Shown here in pieces: positions 1-14,572 of a DNA stretch of 64,000 nucleotides (its first letter is position 1; every line of letters begins with the position of its first letter). The notes under the pieces were generated by a model. The model was not told the origin of the DNA. It did not search any database and saw nothing but the letters and a program-made list of their open reading frames with translations. This DNA is from Phytoseiulus persimilis (taxonomy: Eukaryota > Arthropoda > Arachnida > Mesostigmata > Phytoseiidae). A program made the position numbers and the translations under genes. The DNA lies in contig CM075103.1 in assembly GCA_037576195.1 (NCBI GenBank), positions 31,456,723 to 31,520,722 of the forward strand. The letters run 5' to 3'.

Positions 1-3000
1 GGCATCTTTGACTAGAGGCGCAATCTTAGAATTTGCAAAAAGACTCAAACCCAGGGAAAACATTCAGGATACAGAACCAACTGATAACGTCACTCGACCA
101 GTCAAAATGCCCAGGAAGCACGCTCTGCAACGGAAAAAACTACCCCCAAGAGCAGGGGTCCTGAACTTGAACCTCGAAACCCTTCCCGTCGGAAGTGTTG
201 TTACTTGGGAGCGGAACTCGACGCCGCTCCCCACCTGTCCGCGGGGATGTTCACGAAAGAATGATTCCCGATCGCTTCCGGTCTGCTGAATGCGGCTCGT
301 TTGGGAGAAGCGGAACGAGCCCGGCTTGTAAACAGTTTTTCCGCTCACCTGCCCTGCAACGCGATCGCCTGCGTTTCCCTCGTCGAGAGTAAACGCAAGG
401 CCCTGCGCTGGCATACTTTGCCGTTGTTCCTGGGAATGACTCCTTCGCACTCTGCGGTTGAGAGGCACGAGAACGGCACGATTAGATCGCAGCTCCCGTA
501 TCGATCCTTCGGAACCGACGCTTGATTCATCATACCTCGATCTTCTCCGTCAACGGTCCTCCCGCGTGGCAGCCTCATGATGTCCTGGAGTTACGCGAGC
601 AGGCCTGCATCGTCAGCGACTTCGTGTCTGGTAGCCCGGTTCATGGCAGAGCGCTTGATGATTCGATCGCAGAATATTCTCCAGTCGCTCACGCAGCGTC
701 TTATCTCCACTTCTCGTGGTTCGCTAGCTGTCGCTGAGGCTTTTCCATTGTTGTCCCTGGCGAAATAACCGATGGATCGAGCAGCACTGAGCGTCAATAG
801 ACGTGACTGAGAGGTTTGCGAATCTTCCAATGAGCTACTCGAGCCCCGTCGAATTGGTATCACCATGGATCGAAAAGTGCACCTCGTGACCCTCCGGAAC
901 TGCGGACCTCCTCCACTTTCACTGAGCGCCGATCGATTATTTGGTCGGGCGCCAGTCATCCGAGTCCAAATCACCCTCTCTCACCGCCGAATCTTCGTGC
1001 GCTGAAGCTCATTGCGCATGGCGACTCCCGCGCATGGAAATTCGAAAGTTCAAGTCAGCCAAGACTACCTCTCTCTCGAGAACGACAATTTGAACTGCTA
1101 GTAGAGAGGGCTGGGGGTACTAGGGGGAATCTCGTGCTTTCCATGTCGGTCCAATGGATTTCGGCGGATTCCGGATGGGTTTCATCCTCTTTGTGCCAGA
1201 GCAGTGAATATCTCTTTCAGTTAGTTTCTCATAGGAATCCATGTGTATTCCATAGTCTGGACCAAGAGGATTTGTCGGTGGGATAGGGTGATTCGGAGTC
1301 GGGTAACTGGAATTCGGGTAGCTGGGATAGCACGGACCATTTTTCCTGCAAGCTCACCATTCTTGATAACAGGTGAGGTGCGTGACGCTGAGTGCTCGCG
1401 GCTGCTCAAGTCGGCCGTGCGGAATCCCAATTAACCTCTGAGCTCGGTGTGAAATGGATGAATTTTGACCTGTTTATGGAGGTGAAGTTCGCTTCGCCCG
1501 GACGCTCCGAATTCCAGAAGCCGTTGAACGAAAGTCTACGAGCAGAGCATTCATTCATCTTGTGCTGACAGCAACCGAGGCAACTCGTTGAATGTCGTCC
1601 GATCACTCACAATTTGATCAAGTGACGTTGAACGCATTCACAGTCAACGATAATTAATTGAAAGGGTGGGCTTGGAAAATTAAAATCAGACGTTTTGCTC
1701 GGGGAACGATTAGAAGACACAATGACGTCGATGGGGAGGGAGCATCGACGCATCTGGAAACAGACTCATGGCCCCCAGAGCTCGAGCCGGGATTCGGGCT
1801 TCGGGAATGTCGGGGATTACTCCGTTGAGAAAATATATCGCCACCAGTCTGTCGCGGTCGAGGATTACTGGTCGCCCCACTGTTTTCGGTGACTCTGTGG
1901 CAGCCCACACTTGCTAGAGTTCATGACAGCCACTCGTCACCAATCGCAGCACATCATGGATCGAACCTGAACACGACCCAAGAACATTGCGAGTGTCTGT
2001 GGTAGAATCGTTGAGCTTCATTAGAAACTCGATCTAACTGGACAGTTCTTTACAATCCGAGGAAACGAAACTCCTCGTTCTTCCGAGACGCTCAAAGATT
2101 GCGATGCAAGTCCATTCGACTCTCTCACGTTTCGGCGATTTTCGAGGAGCGGCACGTTTTGGGAGTTTTCAAGAGGCGATATTTAAGCCTACCGCGAGTC
2201 TCATCCATTTATCCGACGTTGCGCCGAATCAGCGTGGTCAGGGGTCACGCCGCGTTTCTCAACGATCGCCTGCTTCCATCTAGGCGTCGTTTGGTGTTCG
2301 TTCGCCACTGGTCCTATCAAATGATTTCTTCAGTATCATAACTCTCAAACGAACGGAACCGGTATCGAGGGGAGTTGGGAACAGGAATCATAGCGAACAC
2401 TGAGCACAGACGCTTCCAGCTTCGAGCTCTTGAGGCTGGTGGGTCTCTCAGACCGAGGCCGCTCGTGCGACGTCCATCAACGACAGTAGCCTCGCCTGCC
2501 GCTACAAACGTTCGAATGCTGCGAGGAGCGGCTTCTGGACATGACGCAATGTCACTGTCGTTTGGGATACGACATTTTTGACAGAAGTGACAAGAAAAGC
2601 ATTTGCATGCTTCGGACGCATCGTGTGTCGCAGGTGGTCGCCTCTTATTGTTGGTCTCGCGGAATTCCCTCCCACGGGAAATCCCCTACGAGTTATTTCT
2701 AGAGAAGTCTTCGTTGTCAGCAACGCAGCGTCTGGCGACAGCAGCTCAGGCTTGTGGACGCACAACCTAGTCCCCTTGGAAACCGGACAGAGTCGACAAA
2801 AGGCCCACACAGACTCCAATGATTGATCGATTAGTCTCGGGAGAATGCTGAAATGAGTTGATGGGATGTGGATTGATGAATAATACGGAAAATGATTTCG
2901 AACCATTCGGTAGAACTCCTCGCCAAGTGCTCGCTTAGGATGAGGCGCACTCTCTTCGCTCTGACCTGCCAGACTACGAAGCGAGCATTCCGCGGCCGAA

Positions 3001-3640
3001 CGTGAAGAGCACGGTGGAATATCCTCCACCTTTCCTCCGGATTCGAGGTCGAGTTTCCATCGCTCTTGAGTGAATCGGCACTTGCTCTTAGAACTTCCGA
3101 TCATACGAATGACTTGGGCCGGAGAATTCTACGCTACCCGACTTGAGCCACTCCCACGAGAAACACAAGGTCTGTTTAGAAATGTGTGTGACACGCATTA
3201 AAGAGACACATTGAGCCGTCTCCGTACTTGTATCTCTAAGCTTGCATGCTCAAGGGAATCGCTCAAGCCGGGCAGTGTCTGAAGCTCCTGGTCCTACAAA
3301 TGACCTGCAAAGCAAATCTCCGAAGCTACAGCTGGAAGTATATCATTTGAAAGTCGTCTTCGAAACTCTCGGAGCTACAGAGCTACCTCGAACGGGTGAA
3401 TCAATGAGAAATTTCGGGAGTAACACGGAGTCCCTCGCTGGGGATAACATCCAATTGCCAAAAGCAGAATTCGCCCGGTAGCAGTTGCTTTCTCAGAGGG
3501 AGATTCTCGTTCAGAGGTATACTATGTGAAGGAATAATGTCTCCGAGATCAAATGATTTCCCCGGAAGCTGCTGGATCGCAAGGGGGTTCAAGTAATGAA
3601 TTCAGTCAGGTAGAGGAGGGGGCTCCCAGATTCCTCAATG
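1..3640. other. Gene-free stretch, nothing recognised
   Basis: Open frames occur on both strands, the longest about 200 codons on the minus strand at 2502-3104, but none has a recognisable domain, signal peptide or consistent exon structure. The frame at 8-289 starts at the window edge and has a plausible amino-acid mix, so a partial exon there cannot be excluded. Confidence 0.5.
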
Positions 3641-3685
3641 TTTGTCCTTGTCGAATAAACGAATGAAATTGAAATGTTGCAGGAC
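3600..3685 (+). repeat. Possible LINE-like 3' tail
   Basis: An AATAAA at 3654-3659 is followed directly by a short imperfect A-rich microsatellite (AATGAAATTGAAATG). That arrangement is typical of the 3' ends of many arthropod non-LTR retrotransposons. No reverse transcriptase frame is visible upstream, so at most a 5'-truncated copy is present. Confidence 0.3.
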
Positions 3686-3941
3686 GATGTCAACCCATAA
3701 CAAGCGTGAGCTCCTTATCGGACATTTACGCTCCAACAATTTGGAGCAGCGGATGGCGGTGAAACGCAAAGTTATACGAATGATGTTCGTCGTGGTGAGT
3801 TTGGGGCTTGAAGATCCTCCATTTGTCTTCGAACGGAACCTATCGGGGCGGCTCGCGTTCGCGGCAAGGCTGCTCGAATTCCATGAGCCTCCGTTTAGCC
3901 GCCTTCTATTTGTTTATCGAGTATTAGACTGAGCTCTCACA

Positions 3942-4250
3942 GCGTGGCGTGACCTCCATCCATGGATTGCTTGATGGAGTCCTTGAACTTGTCCGAATCA
4001 ATAGGAGCCCTGTCCTGGATCTAATACGATGTTTGTTCCTCCCGAATCGCGGCGTAGGTCCTCGAGTTTTTCATCTGTTGGACCCCTTTGTACACCATCA
4101 ACACGATTGGCTCAATTTCTCCGCGATATCTGTCACCTTTGGGCTCATTTGGCGGTCCGTTGTTCCTTCTGCTGTCTTACATTTCGTCCTGCTGCAATCC
4201 GATCACGTATTGTTTCATGAACAACAACTTCCGAAGGTAAGGAACGGAAT
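3942..4250 (-). pseudogene. Possible decayed coding remnant, unidentified
   Basis: One minus-strand frame reads as a hydrophilic, Lys/Glu/Asp-rich polypeptide of about 100 residues. It is broken by an in-frame TAA and TAG and ends in TGA. The plus strand over the same bases is open for 115 codons, but its Leu/Phe/Val-rich translation looks like the shadow of a charged minus-strand frame. I do not recognise the protein. It may be a retrocopy or mobile-element remnant, and chance is a real alternative. Confidence 0.2.
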
Positions 4251-4299
4251 CATCTGTCTCATCCTAAGCTTCCAACCTGTCGCGGATGCTCCTTGAAAA

Positions 4300-5900
4300 G
4301 GCTCCGCTATTTCGAGCTCCGTTCTAGGAGCTCTGCCATGTGTACTTTGCGCGTACAACTTCATTTGTAACAACGGTGCAGTCAGGCAGAGGAGCCAGCC
4401 TCTCTGACCTCCGCGGGAAGCCTCCCCGCTGGCAACGCCACTGATTCGGAGGCTGGAAGGTGTGGCGGATCGGAATCGCGTCTCTATTGTAGTCGGCAGA
4501 GAACCTGTGGATATTCGCACTTTCTTGAGATACTTCCATATTCGCTCCAATATTGGACTTCCCTCAGCTCGGAAAGCTCTGGAAATATCAGAAGTAAGGG
4601 AGCAGTCTCCAAAGAAGAGAATTCCTCCAACCGATATTCCACTCCGTTTCCAACCCGACCATTTGGTTCCCCGAGGGTTCAGCAATGCTCATATTTCTAG
4701 TTTTTCTCCCATTTTTCGACCGAAATCGATGGTCGTTTATCTCGTACTGCGCCGTTGGAAAACAAACACTGCAGTATATGGAGCGAGGTCATCAAAAGCG
4801 AATTCCGGATCCGCCGCGCCGATGCGTTCCATCTTTGGGGGCGCGGATATAGAATGCTGAGGCCCTCATGATAAGGTCTGTAACAGAGCCCGGACGGACT
4901 CATGAGGAATTTCGAAATCCAAAACGGGAGCGGCAGAAGTGCAGTCTCACGAGAAATTTCTCTTTCACCCTCCGTCCGTCGGCGTCTGCTGCTGAAGACC
5001 AGAAAGATCGAGTCCAACGTTGCTCCGAAGGGAAACGGACCGCCGAGGCGACCCCGGTTTGGACGTAACAAAGCCCCACCGAGGTTCTACGGATCTTCTT
5101 TTGATGGAAGAAGCCACGGTCTTCCACGGCCACTAGGTTGAACGATAGCAGTTGAAAGACGCATGCAATCGGCTGCAAAGCCCTAACTCTCTGCTGGAGA
5201 TAATGTTAGCACGAGTAACCGAAGCTGCATACATATGTCGTGCAGCCCACTCGGATATGTTGTGGCCGCGTCACGTTCACATTCACGTTACGTCTTGACA
5301 GATAGCAAAGCACAGGGTCTCTGATGTCAGGGGCCACGCATACCTGGCACCTCGCCCCCAGATCATGGGTCGCAGGAGGCTCCGCCGCAGTGCAGGGCCG
5401 AAACAGCTCTCAGCGGCGGAGGTGTCCTTTTTGGAGTGTCCGGCTACGATGAGGCCCTTTCCGGCCATTTTCCATAGACGAAATCAGAGCTAGTCGTCTA
5501 AAATTGAAGAGCGTTGGAAATTTCGCCAAGAGCTACGTCGCACTCTATTTAATTTATAATTCAATCATCTAGCTCATCCGAGGGGCTCCCTTCGCAACAT
5601 TTCGGCCAGTCTGTCATAGTTTCTTCCCATGAGATTCCCCGAGAGAGGAATCCGAATGATTCGTGGCTGCCGGCTGACTCCGGCGCGATCCCGTTCTGTC
5701 ATTTTCCCGTTGCTTCTTCGCGTTTCATTATCGGTTTAGATTCGGCACCCACACACACAACGCCCGAAAGATGGGCCGAGAAAGTTCCATCTCAACCGGG
5801 ACACCTTATGAAAGACTGTCATGAGTCGAGCCTCAGGCACAACGGGGGGCCCTGGGCTTCACGATGAACTAAATACGAGATTCATGTTGCAGGGAGTTCC
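4300..5900. other. Gene-free stretch
   Basis: Only short overlapping frames on both strands with no recognisable protein, repeat or RNA gene. Confidence 0.5.
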
Positions 5901-5920
5901 GTCGAGCAGTCGGTTGTAAC

Positions 5921-6132
5921 TCAAAGCGAGGTTATCTCGGAAGCCAAGCAGCGAGGAGCCGTCCGCTGCGGAATCGGGTGCCAGCCATCAAACTCGCGAG
6001 GATAGCTTCCGAAGTCCAAGCGAGCGGGTTGAGTGACGGGTTACAGACTTCCTGCATCGATTCGCATCGGCGTCGCCACGACACCGTGGTCCATGACGAG
6101 CAGGATGACGAGCAACACCGCCACCAGGCTTT
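5921..6132 (-). pseudogene. Signal-peptide-like exon, in-frame stop
   Basis: On the minus strand a strong splice acceptor (a T run ending CAG, AG at 6134-6133) opens an exon. Its frame encodes a hydrophobic core of about 14 residues rich in Leu, Val and Ile, then a plausible signal-peptidase site (VVA before TPM). The initiator methionine would lie in an upstream exon that I could not place. The frame has one TAA at 6043-6041, then stays open for 39 further codons to a TGA at 5923-5921. Either an intron starts just before the TAA (GT of CTGTAACC) or this is a broken secreted-protein gene. The family is not recognised. Confidence 0.3.
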
Positions 6133-6139
6133 CTGAAAA

Positions 6140-9100
6140 AAACAATGTCCTCGTCATTCATCCGCTCCGAACTTTGTGATAGGAACCGCAGGGCCCTGTT
6201 AATGTACAGAAATGTTCATACGGTTTCATGCTTGATCCATTCATGTACATAGCAACCACCCACTGAGAGCGGGACACAAAGCCACAAGTCACTTTGTGAT
6301 GTCGCCGTTCTTCTGTTTCTGTTCTTCGACGGTATTGAGAATGATAAATGAATAATTGGTTGTCGTAATGACTGATTGATTGATCTCGAATAATATAACA
6401 TGAGACTTTCGAAAACTGTTCCTGTTGTCTTCTTTCCGCTGATCGCTATCTAGATTGACGTGTGCCCTTGTCCGAGAAGAGTGCCCACTTCAAACAAACC
6501 AGGGCTTTCCATTCCTGCCCCGGGAAGGGTCATGATTGGTTCAAGAAGGAAGTCGTAAGAAGCTGGGAATGGAATTGTGGAATTTGAGCTCCTAGCCTTG
6601 AGGAGGCGTCGGCAATGACGAGATGGCTCTCGAACCTCTTCCTCCAGCCGACAAATGGCTCGAATTCAGAATGGAGCGCGGCTGTTGGGGGATTTGAATA
6701 TTGGCGACTGTCTGTGACATCGGAGACGCTCAGTGGCTCTCCCTACGCAGATGGTGAGCATCGATCGGAGGAGGGCGGTCGCTCCTAGAGCAACGTGAGT
6801 TTCGGATCCTCCTTGTTTGCAGTCGAGAATGCGGGAAACGGTTCCTCTGAATCTCCCAGCAGAGATATCTAAACTGGGGAACAGGTAGTGTGACATCGCG
6901 GAACTACTTCGCGAAACTGATGTGCTGGATTCAGCCAGTCGCGGAACGGGTACGTAAGAGATGACATCGATTGCAGCTCCGTATAGCTCAGTTCCCGTCG
7001 ATATCGAGTTCAGAGTTAGGGCACTACGATACCTCGGATTCGGTCGAGGAGTTCAGAGGGAACTCCTCGCGGCCTCCAATCTAAATAAACCCGATAAATC
7101 GCAACTGAAAGGCTCCCTTTCCGTGATTTGTCACTCGCCGCAAAGCTGAGACCCCTTGGGAGAAGCTGAACGAAGCGTGCTCGTCGAAAAGCATCGAGAA
7201 CCATTCGTTCTGGGTACCCAAGTGGAGTCACAGACTGGGAATTCTGGACCTCGTATATTTCAGTCGCAGAGGCGTGCTGGAAACTCGTGCAAGAAGAAGG
7301 ATTGTTCCCCCCTGGAAAAGGGGGGAATCAGGGCAGAATCCAACGGTGAGATACTTTCTTGTCTTATCTCGCACGGATACGGATGACGTTCAACTGTCCC
7401 CGATCTTCCGCGAATCTTTCTCTTGGCTTAAATACCGAACACTCCGTTGGAGGGGGGTCATCGTCGCAGTTCTGTCAATTCTGGAGAGTTTCAACGTGAG
7501 GAGACAGACGCTCCCAAACCGCATGGTTCCGATCATCCATTGAGGTCGTACTCGCTGAGAAGAAAGTGAATGTCCTGATTCATCACTGCGACGGCCTCAC
7601 CGCGGAGACTCACAGTTTCAACATGGTCACTTAACGCTAGCTGAACTCATGAGAGGTATAACCTAGTGAATCCCTCGAGCACGACCAGCAATGCTGTTTG
7701 ATCCATCGGAACCTCCGGCGTATCGCTCGATCCCGAGCCGGCCGGGAAGGTTGTCATCAATGGTGGAATAGCCGAGGTTTTCGATCAGAAGAGTGAGACG
7801 GAAGTTGAAGAAGAATGAGAGAGGTCTTGAGTGGGACCTCCTCTCGAGGAAACGAAGCCGTACACGGGGCCAGGCCGATAAAAGCGGAAAATGGAGGAGC
7901 TCCCTCAGCAGAGAAAAGAATATTTTGTTGACCAAAAACTTGTCGTGGCATCGACATCCGCCCTGCGCTCCGATTCGCTGAGCAGCACTCCGAATCTGAA
8001 AGTGTCACGTTGATCTTTTCGTGAAGCTTATGTTTTGATCTGTTCGGAGAACGGGGCGGATTCACGCATCGTTTGCTCGTTGTCTCTGTTCTCCTCTCTC
8101 TATACCTCTCCACGACAGGGGCAGCTCGAATTTCCTATGCGAGGAACTCCTCAGCGGGCTAGTTCTCAGACAGGAATATGGCGTTCCAGAGAACTCATCC
8201 ATCCACCCATCTAACGCGAGGAGTCAAACTAGAACCGGAGCTGTCTGACTGCCGTACATCATGAACAGATGGCTGACGGGATCCGAAACGCGCTCAAGTT
8301 CGTGCCACACGAGCCACTTGTGCAAACTTTCCGAGAACGAGCCTCCGTTCAGAAAAATCGAAGCGATCCGAGAGCCTTCTTCCTACACGCGGGAATCGCT
8401 CGCTGCTCGGCTCGGGAGTTCTCCAACGACGTTCGGATGTGAGAACGCGAGCGTTGGCGTCAGAAGACGAGGAATGAGAACAAAAAAATAAACTTGGGCG
8501 AATCGGAGTGCTGTCCGGCGGAGAGCGGAGCTCAAGAAAAATCAATTCGGTTTTCAGCCGCGAGCTGTAACCGTTAATCAGTCAAACTGCGTCCCCGTTC
8601 TCCGGCGCGATTGGATACGACGGCACCAGTTCCATTCCGATGATTTCCACAACTGTATTGCGCGGGAGCACCAATGTTGGTCGCGGGAAAAAACGGGAAT
8701 GAGCGGGGACGGGGAACTTCCTTCGAGAGCTTTGTGATTGTTCACGGATTCTGGTCAACACGCAGCGATCGGCACGTATTCCGCACCGACGTGTCGCAAT
8801 TCCTTTCGAGTCTTCTGCGGCTACTGTTCTCGAATATGTGCGAGAGGCTTTTTCTTTCAGCAAACATTCTCGCCGGAAAGCCATAAATTTGGTCCGGGTT
8901 CGATCTCTTTCACAAGTCACGTATTCCTCGTCAAGTAAACCTGTCGGAACGCGAAACTTATTCGAACGACATCGAAATTCCACGAATCGCAGGCGGACTA
9001 TACAAACAAGCCAAGGGGCGCTTGATGGTTTCTGAAATCACTTTTCGTGTCCTTGGAGAAGCGCCGGCCCCTTCGCTCGTGTCAATTGTCAGCAAAGCGG

Positions 9101-12100
9101 AAATCGAACAACAGTGAAAGCAGTTCGTGACTGCCAAAAAGATTCGGAGTTGAAGTTCCATCGGAGTCATAGGGAAACGCCTCTCTCCAGTCTCGATACC
9201 ATGCGCGGGAATTCCGAAGAGTGCCGCAATGGGTTCTGGAAGGCTCCCTCCCAAGATCTCCCTCGAAGCTCTCGGACATTCCGACGCGCCGGTCTGTGAG
9301 TCAGCTAGGGACGATTGAGTCGTGTTTGTCAATTCAGAGCAAGATTCGGAAATTACATAATTCGCTGTCTTGCAAGACTTCGGAGCTCATGCGGCCTCAT
9401 GCAAACACCAGCCCACTGTCTGGGCTCCCCTGTCTGAGTCCCCTCGAGCCGTTGCATGTAATGAATGGCACGTAATAAATGACGACGAGATATTCGCAAG
9501 CACTGTCAGGCTCGTCGTGGCGTGACCTGCTGTCCATGAGAGCGTACTCGGTGCTCCTTCTTCAAATCACAATGAGACGTTGTCGTTGCTTGTCATCGCT
9601 TCCACCGAACGTGCGAGATTGATTTCATACGGTCTTGTGGCGAACAGGACCGAAGCCACCATTCCCAGGAGCGAGAAGTCGATCAGGACTGTGACTCAAT
9701 TTTTAACTCCCCGAGAAATGACTCCTTGCTCTCCGTCTTCCGCTCTGCAGTGCCCTCAATATGGTACTTGATCATCACGGAAACGGCGATTCTGTCCGCT
9801 GGTAGATAAGCCGACAAGGTTGGAGTTTAAGTGATGACCATGCATCGTCTGTTCCATTCACGAGAAGAGCACGATTGCTTCTCGTTTCGGGGATCGCCAT
9901 GAAGGGGTTTGCGAGATTCGAACTCGATCGAGCTCGTTTCCGCCACAGTGGATCTCGGAATTGACGCCGTTATCTCGCTTCCTCGGTCGTCGAGTTTTGG
10001 GCAGAGAGAATGGAATTTTGGGAGCGTTCTGTTGTCGAGACAATGGTGCAGCATCTTGTGGGTTGTTGAGCGACGTTTTAATGCGAGGCCTGATCGATCC
10101 AGCGGAGCTTAGTGGGGTCGGCTTCATCCGCAGAAACTCTCTGGGAACGGGAATATCAGGACAAGTGTCAGAAAGAAGTTCACCGTCGAACAGTTGTCGT
10201 ACGGGACTCATTCCAGAGTTTTCCTCCTGGAAACTATTCTAACAAGCCACGGCAGAACTCTGCATCAGATTGGATCGGAAGTCACGAATCAAGTGACAGC
10301 ATGAAAGCTCCAAACTCGGCTTGCACTCAGTTGAAAGGAGAGCGTTGACCAAAGCTCGGAAAACTTTGGAAGCGGGACTGCAGTATGGCCTGTGAATATG
10401 GACGCAGAGTGCCCGGCTCGTGGAGGGTTCCTTCCAAATATGCTGAATTATCGACTCTCGAAGCTCCGCAAGGCATAACAGTCTTGGGGACGCTCGACAT
10501 TGCAGCCGAACAAAGTTGACCGAGAACAGTGAATATTCATGTCCACCAAAGCAACATGAGAGTCGCCGCCTTCTCACGGTCGGTGCGCAGTTCGTCGTCC
10601 GAGCTCTTTGGTCCGAGGTAGAGCTCAGCGGAAGTTCCGGTGATATGGAACGGATCGAAGTCGAGGGAAGTCCGAATCCGACGAACAAGAATCGGAATTG
10701 CAGTGGTAAGCTGTTCGGCATAATCTCGTTTCCTGGGTTTTTCAGGGAAGTATTCCTGAATGCTGGGGGATCGACGGCGCAGTTTCCCGGTAGTGTCTCC
10801 TGGATAACTTCGCGGTCGGATGATGGTGAAGGGGTTTCGTGATATCGGATCGCGTTCCCCACCCAACAGACGTTTGGTCACAAGTCTCGTTCATTGATCA
10901 CTTCCTTAGCCGAAGGAGCAAGAGTTCTCCCGAGAGAAGGTCTGAGGTAGACAAGGAGAAAACATGGACTCACCTTCTGGGTAAAAATTTGTCGGCGTGG
11001 CACTCAGTCAACGAATTCACCAATAATTCGGAATACGCCGAATCGAATATCTACTCGGTCAAAGCGGCTCCTCACTCTGACGTTAGGACAAAGAGGCCAC
11101 CAAGCCGAAGTCAGACGGCAAGCATCCCAAGGAGCAGGAGCGTGGACACCTGGAACGGTTTTTCTACTCCCAACGTTATTGTTTTCTGCCCCTCGACCTG
11201 GTTTCAGCGATCGGCGCCGCCATGCTGGGCCGGGTTCCGTCTCGACACTCCTCATTCAACGATGACAGATGAATGAATGCTGGTGGGCGGTGGAGTTCGA
11301 TCAGGGGAGCGATGGGTCGCGAAAAGTCGGCCTCAGTCGTGATTCAACGCAGGCCGTCTTTTCGAGCCTGAGGTTGAAATTCATCAATCGTGCGAGACCA
11401 CTCGCCCATGACGGAGGGGCGACTCGAGTGGGCTTGTCAGGCACAACGAGCACAGGATTTCCGTTCTTGCCTCCGCGATAGCCCAATTCAAACCTCTGGC
11501 AGCTCCGCTCGGGCCACACATGCAGAAAACGACCACAAAACGTCGCATAACGCGGAGAGCAGAGCTCGGAAGCCGGGAGAAATCCCAACAGGTGGTTGCT
11601 AAGCCCAAGATCGCCAAGTTGCGCGAGCGACAAACTCCTCTCTCACCCCGCAGAAACTCCAGCCGATCAATATGAGTATGCTGGCTCTTGAAGGACAAAG
11701 CCTCCGCTCCCGGAGATGGACCGCGAACAACGGAATGTATCGGACCGGGTAGAGCTCATGCTATAAAATGCTTGCTCCTGAACACCCGACTCCCACGCGC
11801 CCTGCAGCCTCTAGAATTTATCTCGGACGAACAGTTAGGGTTTGGACGATGGCAATCGATGCTTTCGGCATTCGGAATCCTGCCGACCGACATTAGAGGA
11901 GTTCTGGTCTTCGCTGGCTATCGGACAGCTCCAAACTTCGCGCTGAGGGTTTCGACTCTGGACACACCAGCTTCGATCAGTATGCCCTTGATCGATTTTG
12001 GAAGCTTCCCTCAGTCCTTCCTGCCCGGTCTTGTCGGGAATCAGGACTATTCACGGCAAAGCCAGACGAATTCTCCCAACGATATTCTGGAACTAGGCAG

Positions 12101-14570
12101 ACAATCAACGGATACCGCGCGGCCGAACTGCCTCATGCAGCACTCGCGTTGAACTCAGGGTAACTGTTCACACGTATATCCGACCCGATGATTGATCAGA
12201 CTCTGTGGTGCCCCACTGCTGCGACGAGGGGGGAAATCGAAATCTCCAGAAAATAACTCGTCGTTAGAGCAAGCGGGAGGCTGAATCGATTGACATGTTT
12301 ATCGTCCAAATATTACGCATCCTCCTCTACGTCCGAGTGGATGACGACGTGAAGTTTTGCGGAAAATCGACGGAGGTTTGAGTCGAGTTGCTTCCAAAAT
12401 GATTTCCCCGGTGTTCAAACTCTGCTACCAGCCAGATGAACCCTGAACCTCATGCGCACTATATCTCTGATCGGGGGCTCTGAATCTGAACATATTTCAC
12501 GAGAAATCGGTGCACGACCAAAGTTCTAGACATATTTGTCACTCGGGAGACCCATCCTGTCTGCGAGGCAAGCGCCTCGATCAGCGCCAGACTAGCTTAT
12601 TTGGAAAACTTGTGAGCACTCAATCTTGTGTACGCTCGTCGTCGGACTCGTCGAGACGCGGCTGGCAAGTGGGGCTGTTCCTGAACCTTTCCCTCATTCC
12701 AGGCATATGAATCTACGGATGGTTATCCTCTCAGCGATCTCTCGGTAGGCTCGCTCCGTGGAAGACCTTCCGCTCAGAAGTGATCGACTCGAATTCTAGT
12801 TCAAGGAAACTACAATAATCCGGACTGCGCTTGCGTCAGGAAGTTCAGGGAATCGGAAGATACCACCCTTATTTCTCAGGCACATGAGCGTACGCTGCTC
12901 TCCAAGACGTCTCGTTGTGTCAATATTCCGCCAAATAGCAAAGAGCCAGAAGATGCCATTCTCTCCAATTCCAGTTGGAGAAATTCGTGGAGTCCATCGG
13001 GGTGCTGGAAGGCGACTTGATGGGCACGAGATCTTCGGAGTTGACAGGAAAACTAACTAGAAGGCGCGGGTCTACGAATGGAGCAAAATGTCTTTGTCAG
13101 AACTCCCTAAAAGAAGAAGTTGAGCTCGACTGTCTGAGCTGGAAGTTCGGTTGAGGGAACGCTGCGTCCAATGCCAGCCATTCAAAGCCGAGATCAAAGA
13201 TGAGAGCCAAGCGAGTCCGAAGTGCTAAGGTCGATCCAGGCCTGAAATCTCACCATCGTCTCGATGACAGGCATCACTAATGATCGTGAGTCATCGTCGA
13301 GAGCTCCGATCCTTGACTCGAACGCACAGCATCACGTTCAGCCGACAACTTACTTTGCTGATCACACGTTCAAGACAATGCAACGAGGATCCCAGGTCTC
13401 TCGAAGCGCGCTCCACTCGGTGAATTCCTCGGCAGGGATTCCGAGCTGGTTTCAAAAGGGACAGCTGAGATGAATTCTCGCGGCTGATTGAACCCACCGG
13501 CGAAACCGCGTGATACATAAGTAATATAAATATACAGTAATATAATAACGAGTGCGATGCAAGCGATATCCAGACGAGAAGTGTCGAGTTCTCTACTGAA
13601 TGGGACGTAGCGGCGATAGTTTCTCCACCCATCAGAAGTTTCAGAAGACTTCGAGACTTAAACAACGTTCCTGATGCCCACCGCCCGCGGCTGTTACCGC
13701 GTGAACCAGTAGAAACGGTGAGGAAAAGTTGCGGGGACTCTTCATGACCTTCCGGATCGTTCTATTCAAACAACGTCATTCGGAAACAACGATCGAACTC
13801 CGATGCCGAGCTCATAACGACAATTATCGATGTCAAGGAGCCCCGTCGAAGAACACAGTTCCAATCGAACTGAGGCAGGAACTCTGCTTCCGTTTCTTAG
13901 ATTGATCCCAAATCTCGCAACAATGCTCCAAACTCCAAAAGTAGGGGTACAAAGAGGACCACTTAGGGGACTGGAGGTCGGTGCCTCGGAATGACCTGAG
14001 AGCGAATGTAGTACGGGCTCTCACCCCCGGGGAACATATGAAGATCCGTTCAAAGTCTACACTTTCTAGTTCGTGACGACTGCAGCAATTCGGAGATTCG
14101 AAACGACGTACCGACGTCATGCTAACTCACCGAAATATGGAACGAAGTCCATCGCTGAGTCCCTTGAAGATCATCGAGATCACTTAGCGGCGATTAGGGA
14201 GGAGCGATTCTCGGAATTCGAACATTGATGAGGCAACTCCGAGTTTGATCCGAAAGCGAGTCCCCTGTATTCAGGGAACCGAATCCAGGAAAACCGATTG
14301 CCGGAGGGAGATCGAGACCTGGATCTCATTCATCCCCGTTGACTCGTGTGAGACATTCACCCCTCACGCTCCCTCCCTTATTTCCCATCATGCCCGCTAA
14401 GTGGACCAATGATATGGCTGAATAGCTTTATCCGGTGGATTCTATTTAGTGTTGAATCATCAGCCTTTCCAGAGAAGATATCTATTTTGAAAATTGAGCC
14501 AAACCACACCCTATACTCACCCAGCCCACATCATTGAATTTGTTTTGTGACTTGTAACCAGAGTTTGGAA
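6140..14570. other. Long gene-free stretch
   Basis: No recognisable gene, RNA or dispersed repeat was found. Many frames of 60-207 codons overlap on both strands, the longest on the minus strand at 10239-10862, all without domain-like features. Simple ATTGATTGATTG sequence occurs near 6370. Confidence 0.45.
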
Positions 14571-14572
14571 GA

